DNA of 64,000 nt from Macrocystis pyrifera (taxonomy: Eukaryota > Sar > Phaeophyceae > Laminariales > Laminariaceae). Numbering within the stretch: position 1 is the stretch's first letter; the number at the start of each line of letters is the position of its first letter. The notes under the pieces are model-generated. The model had not been told where the DNA came from and made no database searches. It saw only the letters and a program-made list of their open reading frames with translations. This document shows, in pieces, positions 1 to 10,940 of this stretch. The translations under genes were made by a program, and so were the position numbers. Where the stretch lies: the NCBI GenBank assembly GCA_031763025.1, contig JASSKH010000010.1, positions 4,397,901 through 4,461,900 on the forward strand, read 5' to 3'.

Positions 1-1279
1 GTTGAAAAAACACGGAACCAACCAAACACCAATATTTTGCTTTTTGAGCTCTACCTAACGAAACCCAGCTCTACGAGTACTCGTAGGCAGACTGTGCCTG
101 TCCACAGCAACGAGCGTTCAGGCCATGTCCCTGAGACATGCTGCAGGTGGTATTATCAGGCCCACCCTCCTACTGATGAGGGGGCGGAGAAGAAGCAGGA
201 GAAGATCTGCTGTAGTTGTTTGTACAGCAGTAGTAGTGGTGGTGGCACTGCTAGAAGCTCTGTTTACACGTCAGGTTGCAGATTTTCGTCTTCAAATTAT
301 GAGTTTGGAACCGGGAAACACATGTACGAAGGGTTCACACACAAGCCGAGCGTACTGCGACGCTGACCCTGGCCTCGTGTGTCCTACTGCTACTGCTGCT
401 GCTGTTTTGCTGCTGGAGAAACACTGCTGCTGTAGATGCTGTACATCCGCACAAGCAAGTAGTAGTGGTGGCACCTGCTACGAGACAGCTCTTTCTGTTG
501 GACAAATCATTTCAGATGTAGATTTCTCGTCTTCAAATTATGCCGAATTTCAACCAGAAAACACTGCTGTTGGAAAAAAAAAGAAAAAAACATGTCAGGT
601 GTGTGTTCTTTCTACCCGTCGACATCCAGCACACAACCAGTCACAATGTCCGTGCCGATTCTTGAATTCCCGAGAGATACGATACGAATAATAAGTTCTG
701 TGGTCACACAGCAGTACATATTTTTCGTCTTCAAATTATTATGCCGGGTTTTGAGGTGGAAATACCAGGATACACACGACAAAATCCAGTACCTGGTATT
801 TGTTACAGGTGTGTGCGTACTGCTGTGCTGTCTTTGTTTTTCATATATCAACAGCAGGAGAGGCCAAGATATAGGTATTAATAGTAGGTACAAGGCGCTT
901 CGCTCGTAGCCCGCTACGCTCGCTCAGGAAGGAAAAGTACATCAAAATTATGCGAAGCGGACAGAGGTCCGTGATTGAATATTATTATTGTTTTTTTCAT
1001 GACTGCTGTAGTTGCAAACTGGCGACTTGATAATGCCAAGAGTCCCGCCGCCATGCTTCAGGAGAAAACAGCTCGGACGCCACATACGCTTCGCGACGCG
1101 GGCGGTTTTCCGCTACGCTCGCTCACATGTCGTACGTACGTAGATATACCCGAGCGAGGTAGGGTATTTATTAATTTTCTTCTTTAGACACACTCTGTGT
1201 CTGTACTCGTATGTACGAAAGATAAAGAACAGCACGGCACAGCAGCACAGCAAAAACAATGAAAATAATATTTAAACGG
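1..1279. other. gene-free stretch with diverged dispersed repeats
   Basis: I recognise no gene here. A short motif ending TTCAAATTATG recurs at about 283-301, 525-542 and 721-739, so the segment looks like degenerate units of roughly 200-240 bp. Bases 600-720 resemble 50,905-51,020, and 802-871 resemble 16,405-16,462. The 15-mer CGCTACGCTCGCTCA occurs at about 911 and 1,110. The open frames are short, low in complexity and carry no domain I know. It is probably dispersed-repeat debris. Confidence 0.5.
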
Positions 1280-1284
1280 AAAAA

Positions 1285-1719
1285 TGTGGATACCATGTCC
1301 CCGGAACCAACACGCCTACCCATATAGTCGAAACCCCCGCATCCTTAGAGAAAGCTCTTCCAGAAGCTTTGCTCGGGGAACTCGGGAGATTGTCATGTCT
1401 GGATCTCGCCACGGAGCCTTCTCCTTCACGTTCCGCTGACGGATCCTCAGCGGCGGCTATTCTGTCTAGCGGATTCTCCGCAGCGGGACGTAGCAAGGCC
1501 CCGCTGAACTGTCCTTTGACCCGAGCGCCGTGAGAGCAACGATGATTGCTTGCCCCTCGGCTCTCACTCCTCATGTCTCCCTGTCTGATCTTGTCATCGG
1601 GCTGCTGTCTCAGCCCGAGCTGTTCTACACTCTAACCGTCGTAGTTCAACAGTAAGAACACTCTGCTAACGCAGAGAGACGGGGTCACGCCCCACCGGCG
1701 GTATCGACTACGAATCTTA
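1285..1719 (+). repeat. 5' LTR of element 1
   Basis: Direct repeat of 8,834-9,256. It starts TGTGGATACC and ends CGAATCTTA, so the 3' terminus is TA, not the usual CA. Relative to the 3' copy it carries a 12-bp insertion near 1,512 and scattered substitutions. I see no convincing TATA box. Confidence 0.93.
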
Positions 1720-1740
1720 TTGGCGTCTGACGGCAGTTGA
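1720..1740 (+). other. probable primer-binding site of element 1
   Basis: One base after the LTR the sequence reads TGGCGTCTGACGGCAGTTGA. A TGG start directly after the 5' LTR is what a site complementary to a tRNA 3' CCA end looks like. I could not assign the tRNA. Confidence 0.55.
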
Positions 1741-1793
1741 TTACCAACAGCAAAAGTCGATTCGAGTCGAAGAGTTGAAATACAGCAGGAAGT

Positions 1794-2282
1794 ATGTCAC
1801 ACAGGGAAGCACAACGTTCTTCTGGCACAGAAGAAAGCAAGGAGGACAGCCTGGAACCCTCCGACGCCTCTGGCCCCGACGTCTCCATAACCACGATACG
1901 GACTCGCCTCACCCACATCGTCAACCGCGAGCTGGAGAGGATGGAGAACGGAGAAATTGAGGTCTTAAGCGAGTAGCACAACGGCATGCTCCAACAATTG
2001 TTACAGTCTCCCCGGAACCAACGCCAGCACCGTCAGCATGGCCGCCAGCAAGGAGGCCGCAACGGGCGGAAGCAGCACCCGACGACCCACCAGCGGAAGC
2101 CTCGCCCCACTGCACCTACGATAGGTGTGAGAAACCGGTGGGCCACTGGGAGTCGACGTGCCTTCAAAAGGCACGCGATATCAGTGGACGTCACCAACGA
2201 TCGTCAGGATCGTCCAAGCGTGACCGTTCCCCTTCTCCTCGCGTCAACCTTCGCCACCGCAGCCGCCGCAACGACCGTGACC

Positions 2283-2319
<37 letters not shown>

Positions 2320-2365
2320 TGACCGCAGGAGCCAGGCGAGCAACGCAGCTGGGGACGGCAACTGA
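1794..2365 (+). pseudogene. gag remnant of element 1
   Basis: The frame starting at 1,794 (MSHREAQRSSGTEES) has a plausible gag N-terminus but stops at 1,976. In another frame, at about 2,111-2,160, there is a zinc-knuckle-like Cys/His cluster (spacing about C-X4-C-X5-H-X4-C). A basic stretch, then a run of Asp coded by a GAC microsatellite at 2,284-2,322, and a stop at 2,365 follow. The whole region is far shorter than a usual gypsy gag, which has roughly 300 or more residues before the knuckle. A large part is therefore deleted or never belonged to this copy. Reading needs at least one frame change. Confidence 0.6.
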
Positions 2366-2533
2366 CGTGGCCCAGCTGCTGTAGCGCTAGCAGCAGTAGG
2401 GACACACCTTGCTACTGATACGGTAGGCAAGGTTAGCGCGAAGAGGAAACTCTCCGCTGTAGCAGTAGGTACTAAGTCTGTCGTACCGAATGTCTTTGTC
2501 AATGATGGGAGTAACCAGCGAATTGATCGTGGT

Positions 2534-5500
2534 TTGTTGTCTGTCAAGAGTGTCCTTGTCTCAGGTCGGAGTAATGGCGTGTCCAGTTCGCATCGTCCGC
2601 GCAAGCGGGTGACGTTTGCTGATGACACCCGTGTGTCTGCGTGTGTGTCCGAATGTAATCGTAGTGCACGGCGGTCACGCCACTCTAGTCATGTCCTGGC
2701 TGTCCCGGGTAATGCTTACCCAGAGAAAAATAATAAGACAACTGTGTGGCATAGCTCGATGCTAGCGCACAGATCCCATCCTTTTTCTTTGTCTTTCTCG
2801 TCTCGCAGAGTGCAGATTTCTGGCTCTGTGGATAACTATCCAGTGCCCGCAATCACTGTTGATACTGCTACTGATATTTCCGTTGTCTCTCAAGCTTGGT
2901 TGATGTCCCACCCAACCTTGCGTTCTGTCACTATTCAACCTGTCCCACCAACCGCCGTTGCCTTGCGAGCAGCGAATGGTTCGCCGTTGGATATTTTAGG
3001 GTTCGTAATTTTTCACTTACCCTCAGTACGATCACGCACGAAGTCGAAGCGTTGGTCGTACCTTCTCTTGGTCCCGATTTAATACTCCTTGACAACAATG
3101 TCATGTCTAATTTTGGAGCCGTCCTTGATTGGGAAAACCAAACTATGTCATTTGCATCTGCTGGTAAATCTATCCCAGCAGTTCATCGTAATAGCAACCC
3201 TGCCTATCGCCCCGCTAACCCCTCCACTGCCTCTTCCCGCGACCCAAATCTGTCCGTCGCTGCTGTCCACCATGATGCAGTAGGAGTAGATGTAAGCTTG
3301 CGCGAACGTGTCGATCTTAAACCTCGACACGAGGCTCTTGTCGTAGCTTTTACTGATTGTCCCCCTGTCCAGGATTCTACTGTTGTCATAGAACCTCGAA
3401 TAATGTCTGAGCTTGAGTTCTTAGAATCAGGTAGTTCGTCGGTGTTCGAGAAAATCATTGTCGCTCGCACCCTCGCTACTTGGTATGCTGCTGACGGCTC
3501 AGTAGCAGTGCAACTTGCAAACCCGTCCTCTGATGGTGTTGCACTTCCGATTGGTTTATGTCTTGGTCAGTTATTCACTGTGTCAGTAGTGACGCCTGAT
3601 CAATTACATGTGAACGCTGTTGCGAAAACTCCTAAATCAGTCGATGAACTCGCTCAAGCCAAATCAGAGCTTGAAGGTCCCTTGTCCAAAGCATTCACCG
3701 ATACTAAGCTTTTACCTGACCAAAAAGCCGCTGTCATTGATTTGTGCGCCCGGTACCGTCCTGTCTTTGCTTTGTCTATGTCAGAGCTTGGTCGTTGCAC
3801 CAATGCCGAGGCAACGTTTCCCTTGCCTCCTGACACCCGTCCTGTAGACCGTGCTTCGTACAGTGCCAACCCTCGTGCTACAGCTGTCATTGATAATTGT
3901 GTCCATGACATGCTAGAATGGGACATGATTGAAGAGCGTCCTAGCCCGTGGGGTAGCCCGTGTACTCTTGTCGCAAAGAAGAACGGTAGCCCTTGTTTCT
4001 GTGTTGATTATCGTCATACCCTCAACCGACATATCGTCCGTAAGAGCTGGCCCCTCCCGAACCTGGATTCCTGTCTGGATGCAGTAGGAGGCGTCAAGTT
4101 TCATCTCTACTGCCGATGTCCTCAGCGCGTTCTGGCAACTGCCCGTTGCAGAAGAGCACATCGACCGGACAGCATTCGTCACTCCTACTGGCAAGTTCTG
4201 TTTCAAACGTATGCCTTTTGGAGTTTGTAATGCCCCGTGGTTGTTTCAACACATGATGTCTGTCACTTTTGGCCACATTAGTCCAGAATCAGGTATTCTT
4301 ACGTATATGGATGGTATTATTTGTCTTAATTCTACGTTCGAAGCTGACCTGAAATCCCCTGAGCAAATGTTCTCAGCGTTGCAGGCAGCAGGCCTAACCT
4401 TGAAACCGAGTAAACTTCAGTTCGGTCAGAAAGAAATCGAGTACCTTGGCCACGTTATTTCGGAAAAAAGGCATTTCAATCAGTGCCGACCGTATCAAAG
4501 CCATTCTCGCCTGCCTGAGCCTGAGTGTATCAAAGATAATCGCGGATTTTTAGGTACACTCCATTATGTCCGCCGTTTCATAGACGGTTACGCTGAAATC
4601 ACAGCGCCGCTGGTTGAACTCACTCGTAAGGATTTTGTCAAAAAGACCGCTTTCAAGAAGGCTTTTGGGCCCGCGCAACTTGAAGCTTTTGCTCGCGCTA
4701 AACGCGCCCTAACCTCTGCGCCGGTTCTCAAATACCCGGACTTTACTCGAGAGTTCGTTGTCCATACCGATGCTTCAAAGGCAGGAGTAGGAGCATTTCT
4801 CGCTCAACCCTCACTCGACGGTAGCTCCGATTCTGATCTTGACATCATCGCGTATTACAGTCACCGCTTTTCAAAAATCCAACGTCATTATAGTGCGACC
4901 ATGAAAGAGTGTTGTGCTGTGGTCTGGGCTGTCACCCACTGGCGTCCTTACCTATGGGGTAAGCATTTCGCTTGCTGTACCGACCAAGCACTTACGTACC
5001 TCTACAAAATGCAGGATACCTCTAACATGTTGACCCGATGGGCAATGGCACTTCAGAATTACGATTTCACAGTCAAACATGTCGCAGGCAAATTAAATGT
5101 TGTGCCTGACATGCTGTCTCGTGCTTTTAGTGAAGTGAACGGGGAACCCATCCCATCCGAGCCCAGATTGGCCGCGATTTGTCGAAACGTTCCAATAGAC
5201 GGACCTTACTATCCACCGGGACCCCGCGAATATGAATTGTCAGCTTCTAATTTGCACGATGTAGCACCTGTCGAAAGCGATCGTGAATTGTTCATGAGCG
5301 CAGTGTCTGTCTTCCCTACTATAGATCCCGCGAAACTTGTCGATCTACAGAAAGAGGAATTTTGTCAGTACTTTGAGTATCTCCATGCGCCCACACCGGC
5401 CCCACTCCCTCCTACAGAATCTAAGTACACGATGAGCTACTTCTTTTTAAATGAAGGATTGTTATTTCGGTCTTGTCTTCCTGGTCATCTAAGGAAGCGT

Positions 5501-6946
5501 AGCACTTTCCGAGATCAACTGGTAGTGCCTACATCTCTCCGAAAAATTGTCATTAATTCGTGTCATGACTTACCAGCGTCCGGAGGTCACTTAGCTTTTA
5601 AAGCAACGTTCGATACTATTCGAGATAGATTCTGGTGGCCGACAATGCCCACGGATGTCCGTACTCATATCGAAACTTGTCTGTCTTGCCAACACCGTAA
5701 GTCATCCCACCGCTCGCCAAAGTTGCCTGTGGGACACCGCCCTGTCATGCGTGCATTCCAATGCGTCGCAGTTGATCTTGTCGAGTATAAGAGTTTGTCA
5801 CAAGGAAATCGTTTCATCCTTTCGGTCATTGACCATCCAACTCGATTTGTCATGTTGATAGCGATCAAAGATAAAGCGGCTCGCACGACAGTTCGTCATT
5901 TGATCGAACGCGTGTTCTCGGTGTTTGGTTCTCCAGAAACTCTGCATTCCGATCAGGGGACGGAATTTGATAATCAACTTGTCAAGGAATTGCAGTCAGT
6001 TTTTGGGTATAAGAAAACCCGTACAGCAGCCTTTCGTTTTCAGGGCAACTCTGTCTTAGAGCGAGTTCACAGCACTGTCCACAATATGTTGGCTATGTAT
6101 AGCAACTTGTCGTTCGATAATTGGGCAAAGCTGTTACCCTTTGTCCAATTAGCGCACGACACCGCTTACTCGACCACTCTCCAGGAAACTCCTCATTTCC
6201 TCATGTTTGGACGCGCAGCTGTACTGCCTGTCGATCTCATTCTAGGAGTACCGTCCACCTCCGCACCGCAAACTCAGCTCGATTATTCGAAACAAACTGT
6301 CGCAAACTTGCAATTTGCATACGAGCTAGCCCGCCGGAATCTTAAAGAGCGAGCAGGTAAGCAAGCGGCTGTCAATGAGACCCTGTCATTTCCAAGTTTT
6401 AACACTGGTGATCAAGTAGTGATCCACCGCCCATACAACGAAGCTGATGGTCCCAATCCCAAATTGATCAGCCCTTGGCGTGGACCGTATACCGTACGAG
6501 CGCAAATGTCCCCCGTCATATATCGTGTCACTAAAGATGGCAACCCAACCGAGATTACTGTCCATCTAGGCCGGATGAAAAAGTACTTTGTCCCTCTGTC
6601 TTCCCCTATCCCCGACCTTGATGCGCTCGACGACTTGTTTTTGGGGACCACTCTCCCAGTGCCCGATCTTGAAGCCTCCTTGTCAAAATTTACGATCGGT
6701 GCGTTCATAGTTGAGAGTATTGATGGACACAAAAGGGGAGTAGGAGCAGCATCTCTGACTAACTTTCAGCACCATCTCAAGCTTGAAGGTTATCCTACCC
6801 AAATGGGCATATGGCGTCATGTCAACGCCCTTCCTCAATGGAGAGAAATGCTTGCTTCCTACCGTGCTGCAGTATTGTCGACGGACTCCTCAGCGTTTAA
6901 CCCCCCTCCGCGGAAATCTCGTACTGTCCCCGCGGATGTACCGTAG
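2534..6946 (+). pseudogene. frameshifted pol of element 1 (PR-RT-RNase H-INT)
   Basis: Three open segments in alternating frames. Segment 2,534-3,082 carries an aspartic-protease-like VDTATD site. The frame changes near 3,010-3,030, and 2,896-4,230 holds the end of the protease and the start of the RT palm. The frame changes again near 4,110, and 4,211-6,946 holds the rest. Two compensating indels lie near 4,460-4,530, just after the motif EYLGHVISE. The RT catalytic box reads YMDG instead of YMDD, so a metal-binding Asp is lost. RNase H shows HTDAS and CTDQAL. Integrase shows an HHCC zinc site, the DDE residues (VAVDLVE, HSDQGTEF, VLERVHS) and a WRGPYTV GPY/F module near 6,476. The ORF ends at 6,946. 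Confidence 0.92.
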
Positions 6947-8821
6947 CACCTTTACTGGGCTTAATTTTGTCTTGTTCTTAGCGCTTTCTTTTCTGTCTCA
7001 TCAGTTTGAGCAAAAACTGATGTTTGCCCTGTGCTACTGGTTCCATCATTTGTCTAATCCTCCTCCTACAGGAGTAGATTATGTTTCGGTGATATCACCG
7101 CATGGCTTGTCATTTGTCCAGTGCGAGTACTGCGCACTTTCTGTGTTGTCTTCACCCTCCGTGGTGAGTTTTGTACGGTGCACACTGTGTACCGTAGTAT
7201 AGTTGACTTTTATGTTTTCGGCATCCAACTCAGTGGGAGGTCATGTCATCATCTGATCCCAAGACTGAGTTTGGTTTCAAGTGCTAGGTTATCTAGTACT
7301 GTAGACCTACTAATAATATAATCACCTTCTCACCTCGTTAGCAGGGGGGGTGATCCATAGGTCTAGTGGAGCCAAGAAGAGTTTGTGTTTTAGTGTGCGT
7401 GCCAACTTGTCAGCGGTTTCGGTGTACTGTCATCGCGAGTCTACTCGTGTTGTTTTTCAAGTTGCTGCCCGCAGTGCCCTGTGTAGATTTTTTTTTTTTT
7501 TTTGTAAATCGTCTTGTTTTTTTTTGTCTCTTATGTATTCAAGACGATGTACATAGTATTGAAATGCCTTCCACATACACGTGTAAGTATCGTACCAATT
7601 GAGGTTAATACCCAGTGGCGCGATGTCCTTCATTAGTCGTATTGAATCCCCACTCCCATCGCTTCATGGGGGGTCGTTCTCAGGTTTTGATTACATAGAT
7701 ATATGTATATGTGTTTTCAATTGTAGGGCAGTTGTCTTTTAGTACTACTGTAAAAGGTACTCGGCACCATCGCACACCAGTGGAGGGATATGATAATAAT
7801 ATACCCAGCGTTCGCGCACGCCATTTGTCATTGAGAAGATATGCCTCGTTCTGTTACACTCTGTCTCAATACAGATATGAACGAATCATGGCATATATCA
7901 TGTGCCCGCTTGTTGCACGCTTGTCAAGTCATCCACTGCACACTCTCATAATGTCGCATGATCGAAGCATTGCTTCTCCATGTCTGTTGTGACACTTATG
8001 CCAGTCAACTCGTCGCTTGTAGTCCAACACATTGTTCTGTCTTCAGTAATATCTGATTTGATTGTATGCGACCCTCAAGCAACTTAATACTGTGGAAAGC
8101 GGTTTATTTTGTTGTACTTTTGTCACCGCCCAAGTGATTTTAAACTAAACTTGAATTCTGATTCGGTCTCGAACACCCATCAGATGACAAGCGCAGCTTA
8201 AATATCCAAACTGTCCTTGTCACAGTATTAAATACTTGATATTGTCTCCGTCAGGTATGTCGTCAAATTGCTTTTCAGCACTCGCGACCCTGTTACGCCT
8301 GTCGAGCCTTCACAGCCATGTTGTCCACACGACGAGTGAATACTCAGTCGTGTAACGTGCGTCTTATTAGCATACTGTGTTAATAAATCCCGGGATACTC
8401 TACTGTCGTTGCTCGCGCACGTTTTTTGTCCAGGATCAATAATTCAATGTCTCTTGTCGTAATCCACCAGCTGGCCAGCCACAGTGCGATGTGTATTGAA
8501 CATATCGTCTGTGAAAACGGATTACTCTTTTGTCATCGCTTACCATTTTTCTGTCCGATCCTATGTCCGGATATACATCCGACTGTCTACGGTACTGCAG
8601 CAGATTTGTCTGTCCTGCTGTTATGTTTATCATTTACTATGATATGTCTGGCAATTATATGTATATTTTTTGCCTATTCAAAATGAGTGTGCGTAACTCT
8701 AGTCTTTTAAGCGAATCGCCTTTTGAGGAATACAATGTCGACTAGTAGACGTGTTGTCACTCTTGTCTCTGATTCCATTGCTTTCGAGTTTTGGTGGACT
8801 TCGAGCTCTATCACCACTAAA
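6947..8821 (+). other. long non-coding 3' region of element 1
   Basis: About 1.9 kb between pol and the 3' LTR with only short open frames and no envelope-like or other domain I recognise. It is AT-richer than pol and includes a T-rich run at 7,489-7,503. A G7 run followed by TGAT at about 7,345-7,353 resembles the real polypurine tract and could be a secondary or ancestral one. Confidence 0.6.
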
Positions 8822-8833
8822 ACTGGGGGGTGA
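8822..8833 (+). other. polypurine tract of element 1
   Basis: ACTGGGGGGTGA sits directly before the 3' LTR start TGTGG, the expected place for the plus-strand primer of reverse transcription. Confidence 0.75.
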
Positions 8834-9256
8834 TGTGGATACCATGTCCCCGGAACCAACACGCCTACCCATATAGTCGAAACCCCCGCATCCTTCGAGA
8901 AAGCTCTTCCAGAAGCTATGCTCGGGGAACTCGGGAGATTGTCATGTCTAGATCTCGCCACGGAGCCTTTTCCTTCACGTTCCGCTGACGGATCCTCAGC
9001 GGCGGCTATTCTGTCTAGCGGATTCTCCGCAGCGCGACGTAGCAAGGCCCCGCTGAACTGCGCCGTGAGAGCAACGATGATTGCTCGCGCCTCGGCTCTC
9101 ACTCCTCATATCTCCCTGTGTGATCTTGTCATCGGGCTGCTGTCTCAGCCCGAGCTGTCCTACACTCTAACCGTCGTAGTTCAACAGTAAGAACACTCTG
9201 CTAACGCAGAGAGACGTGGGATCACGCCCCACCGGCGGTATCGACTACGAATCTTA
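8834..9256 (+). repeat. 3' LTR of element 1
   Basis: Direct repeat of 1,285-1,719, 423 bp. The following bases AAAAA match the 5 bp before the 5' LTR and define the target duplication. Confidence 0.93.
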
Positions 9257-9261
9257 AAAAA

Positions 9262-10153
9262 TCTGAAAGAAAAAAAATCTCCGCCCCCTTTCGTGTAATA
9301 ATATACTGCCTGATTGAAACACCTTACACCGGTCAAAAAGAAAAAAAAAGAAAAATAGAAAAAAAAACTAACAGCAGAGCTTCTTTCTCAGCCTCGTACA
9401 CCGCCCGCCCCTCTCGCAACGATCTCGCCACCGATTCGGTCCGGGCAAAGCTTCCCTCACTCTCCGCCACAGTGAGCCCCGTCGCCCGCCTCGCGTGAGG
9501 CCCGGTGCTCACCGTGGCCGTGGTTCGCCAGCTCGACAATGTTGGTGCTCAGCATCCGTACCTCTCTCTTTGAGCTCCAAGCCCGGTCGCAAAAATAAGC
9601 ACCGCTTGAATGTTATCTTGCAATCCCGAACGACCCTTATAAACTCGTAGATACTCTACCAGAAACCACAAATGGAGGCCAGACAGAGCCCATTCATGCT
9701 TCCCTCGTGTCTCGAGGCACACGCGACGCCTTGCCACGAAACCGGCGACCACGCTCCTTGCAATCCCCTCTCTATCGGCCACCATCCGCCAACACCCGCG
9801 ACGGCGCCGGGTTCGCCCGCGATGCCGTGCTCGGAGTACACGCACGCACACGAAACGAAATAAGAAAAAAAGGAAAGAAGGACTGAAAGTGCCAAGAGAA
9901 ATGGAGAAAACAAAGACCCGCTGGAAAGGTCCGGCAAGTAATAATAATCCCAAGTGGGAGCTCTGAGAGACCAGGGATGCACCAACCGAGCACGCTCAGA
10001 GATCGAGATATCTGTAAGTAGTTCTATGTAGATGTTCGTTCGTGTTGGTTCAGCACAACAAAACAGAATAATCCGTATTCGCCAAGCGTGACGCATAGCA
10101 GATATGACTACTGCAGGTATTACTGAGGTCGCGCCTCATTACCACCAATTACT
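9262..10153. other. gene-free stretch
   Basis: An A-rich run at 9,336-9,370 is followed by mixed-composition sequence. Minus-strand open frames of 134 and 146 codons (9,549-9,953 and 9,656-10,096) overlap each other and show no domain or compositional sign of coding that I can defend. Confidence 0.4.
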
Positions 10154-10940
10154 AGTACGCACAGGGAGGGTCAGGTCAATGCCAAGTGGTGCAGGAAAAA
10201 TGCAATACAATGCTGAGTTTCAGTTCTCAGTTTTTGAATCTCTGTCTCACTCGCATTACTATTGACCAACTTTTACTTGACATTTATGGATTTTTTTACG
10301 ACGTTGTTTCGGTTTTTTTTTCGGCGATCTCTGAAGCTGAAAAATCAGAACCGTCTATTATTATGGGGCAGGAAATCATCGATACTTTTGATCTTAGTTC
10401 CTGGAGGGGGCAGAAGTCAGCTCAGTTCTGAGAGGTTTCTCACATTTCTCAGAACTGAGATTACTTGCATCTTGTGTACCATAGTACTGCTGCCCTTTAT
10501 CTGCCCAGTTGCCAAGTACCCCATACCCACGCCGAAGTATCATACATACCAATCTACGGCGAGCTGTACCTACTGCCAACGGTGCTTGTGCAGGAGAGAT
10601 GGCCTCTCCTTTTCAGATGAAAGCGATAGCAGCAGTAGCAACAGCAGCACAACAGCACCACTGGTGGTGGCGCTGCTGCTGCTGTGTGCAGACGCAGCCG
10701 CAACACCAGCAGCAGCAGCAGCACTACCGAAGCAGCAGCAGCAGACAACATGTCAGCGTGCAGTATCCGCCCAAATTACTGCGAGTACAGGACGCGTTAC
10801 GCGTATTTATACCAACCAATATACATACGCGCATTATCTACACTGGTATGAAATACTCTATCTTGACTACAGGCAGTAATCGCAGTATATATTCCGAGAT
10901 GCTGCGAGTATGAGCAGTATCGAACACCTGATACCTGATG
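10154..10940 (+). repeat. dispersed repeat, copy A of the B/C family
   Basis: About 760 bp closely similar to 17,577-18,309 and 18,415-19,173. It lacks the TATAAATA-bearing upstream part that B and C share. It contains a CAG-rich stretch and an inverted repeat with a 13-bp perfect stem (10,421-10,433 with 10,447-10,459). After the unit a short piece matching the start of the Y module (GATACCTGATAC) is still visible, so A is a truncated piece of the same composite repeat. Confidence 0.85.

Larger units (their letters stand above)
1285..9256 (+). mobile_element. Ty3/gypsy LTR retrotransposon, complete in outline but decayed (element 1)
   Basis: A full-length element with two LTRs (435 and 423 bp), a primer-binding site, gag remains, pol in the order protease, reverse transcriptase, RNase H, integrase, and a polypurine tract. 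The integrase-last order and the GPY/F module place it in Ty3/gypsy. A 5-bp target duplication AAAAA lies at 1,280-1,284 and 9,257-9,261. The LTRs differ at roughly a dozen positions plus a 12-bp indel, and the coding part has at least three frame breaks, so this copy is old and cannot move on its own. Confidence 0.95.
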
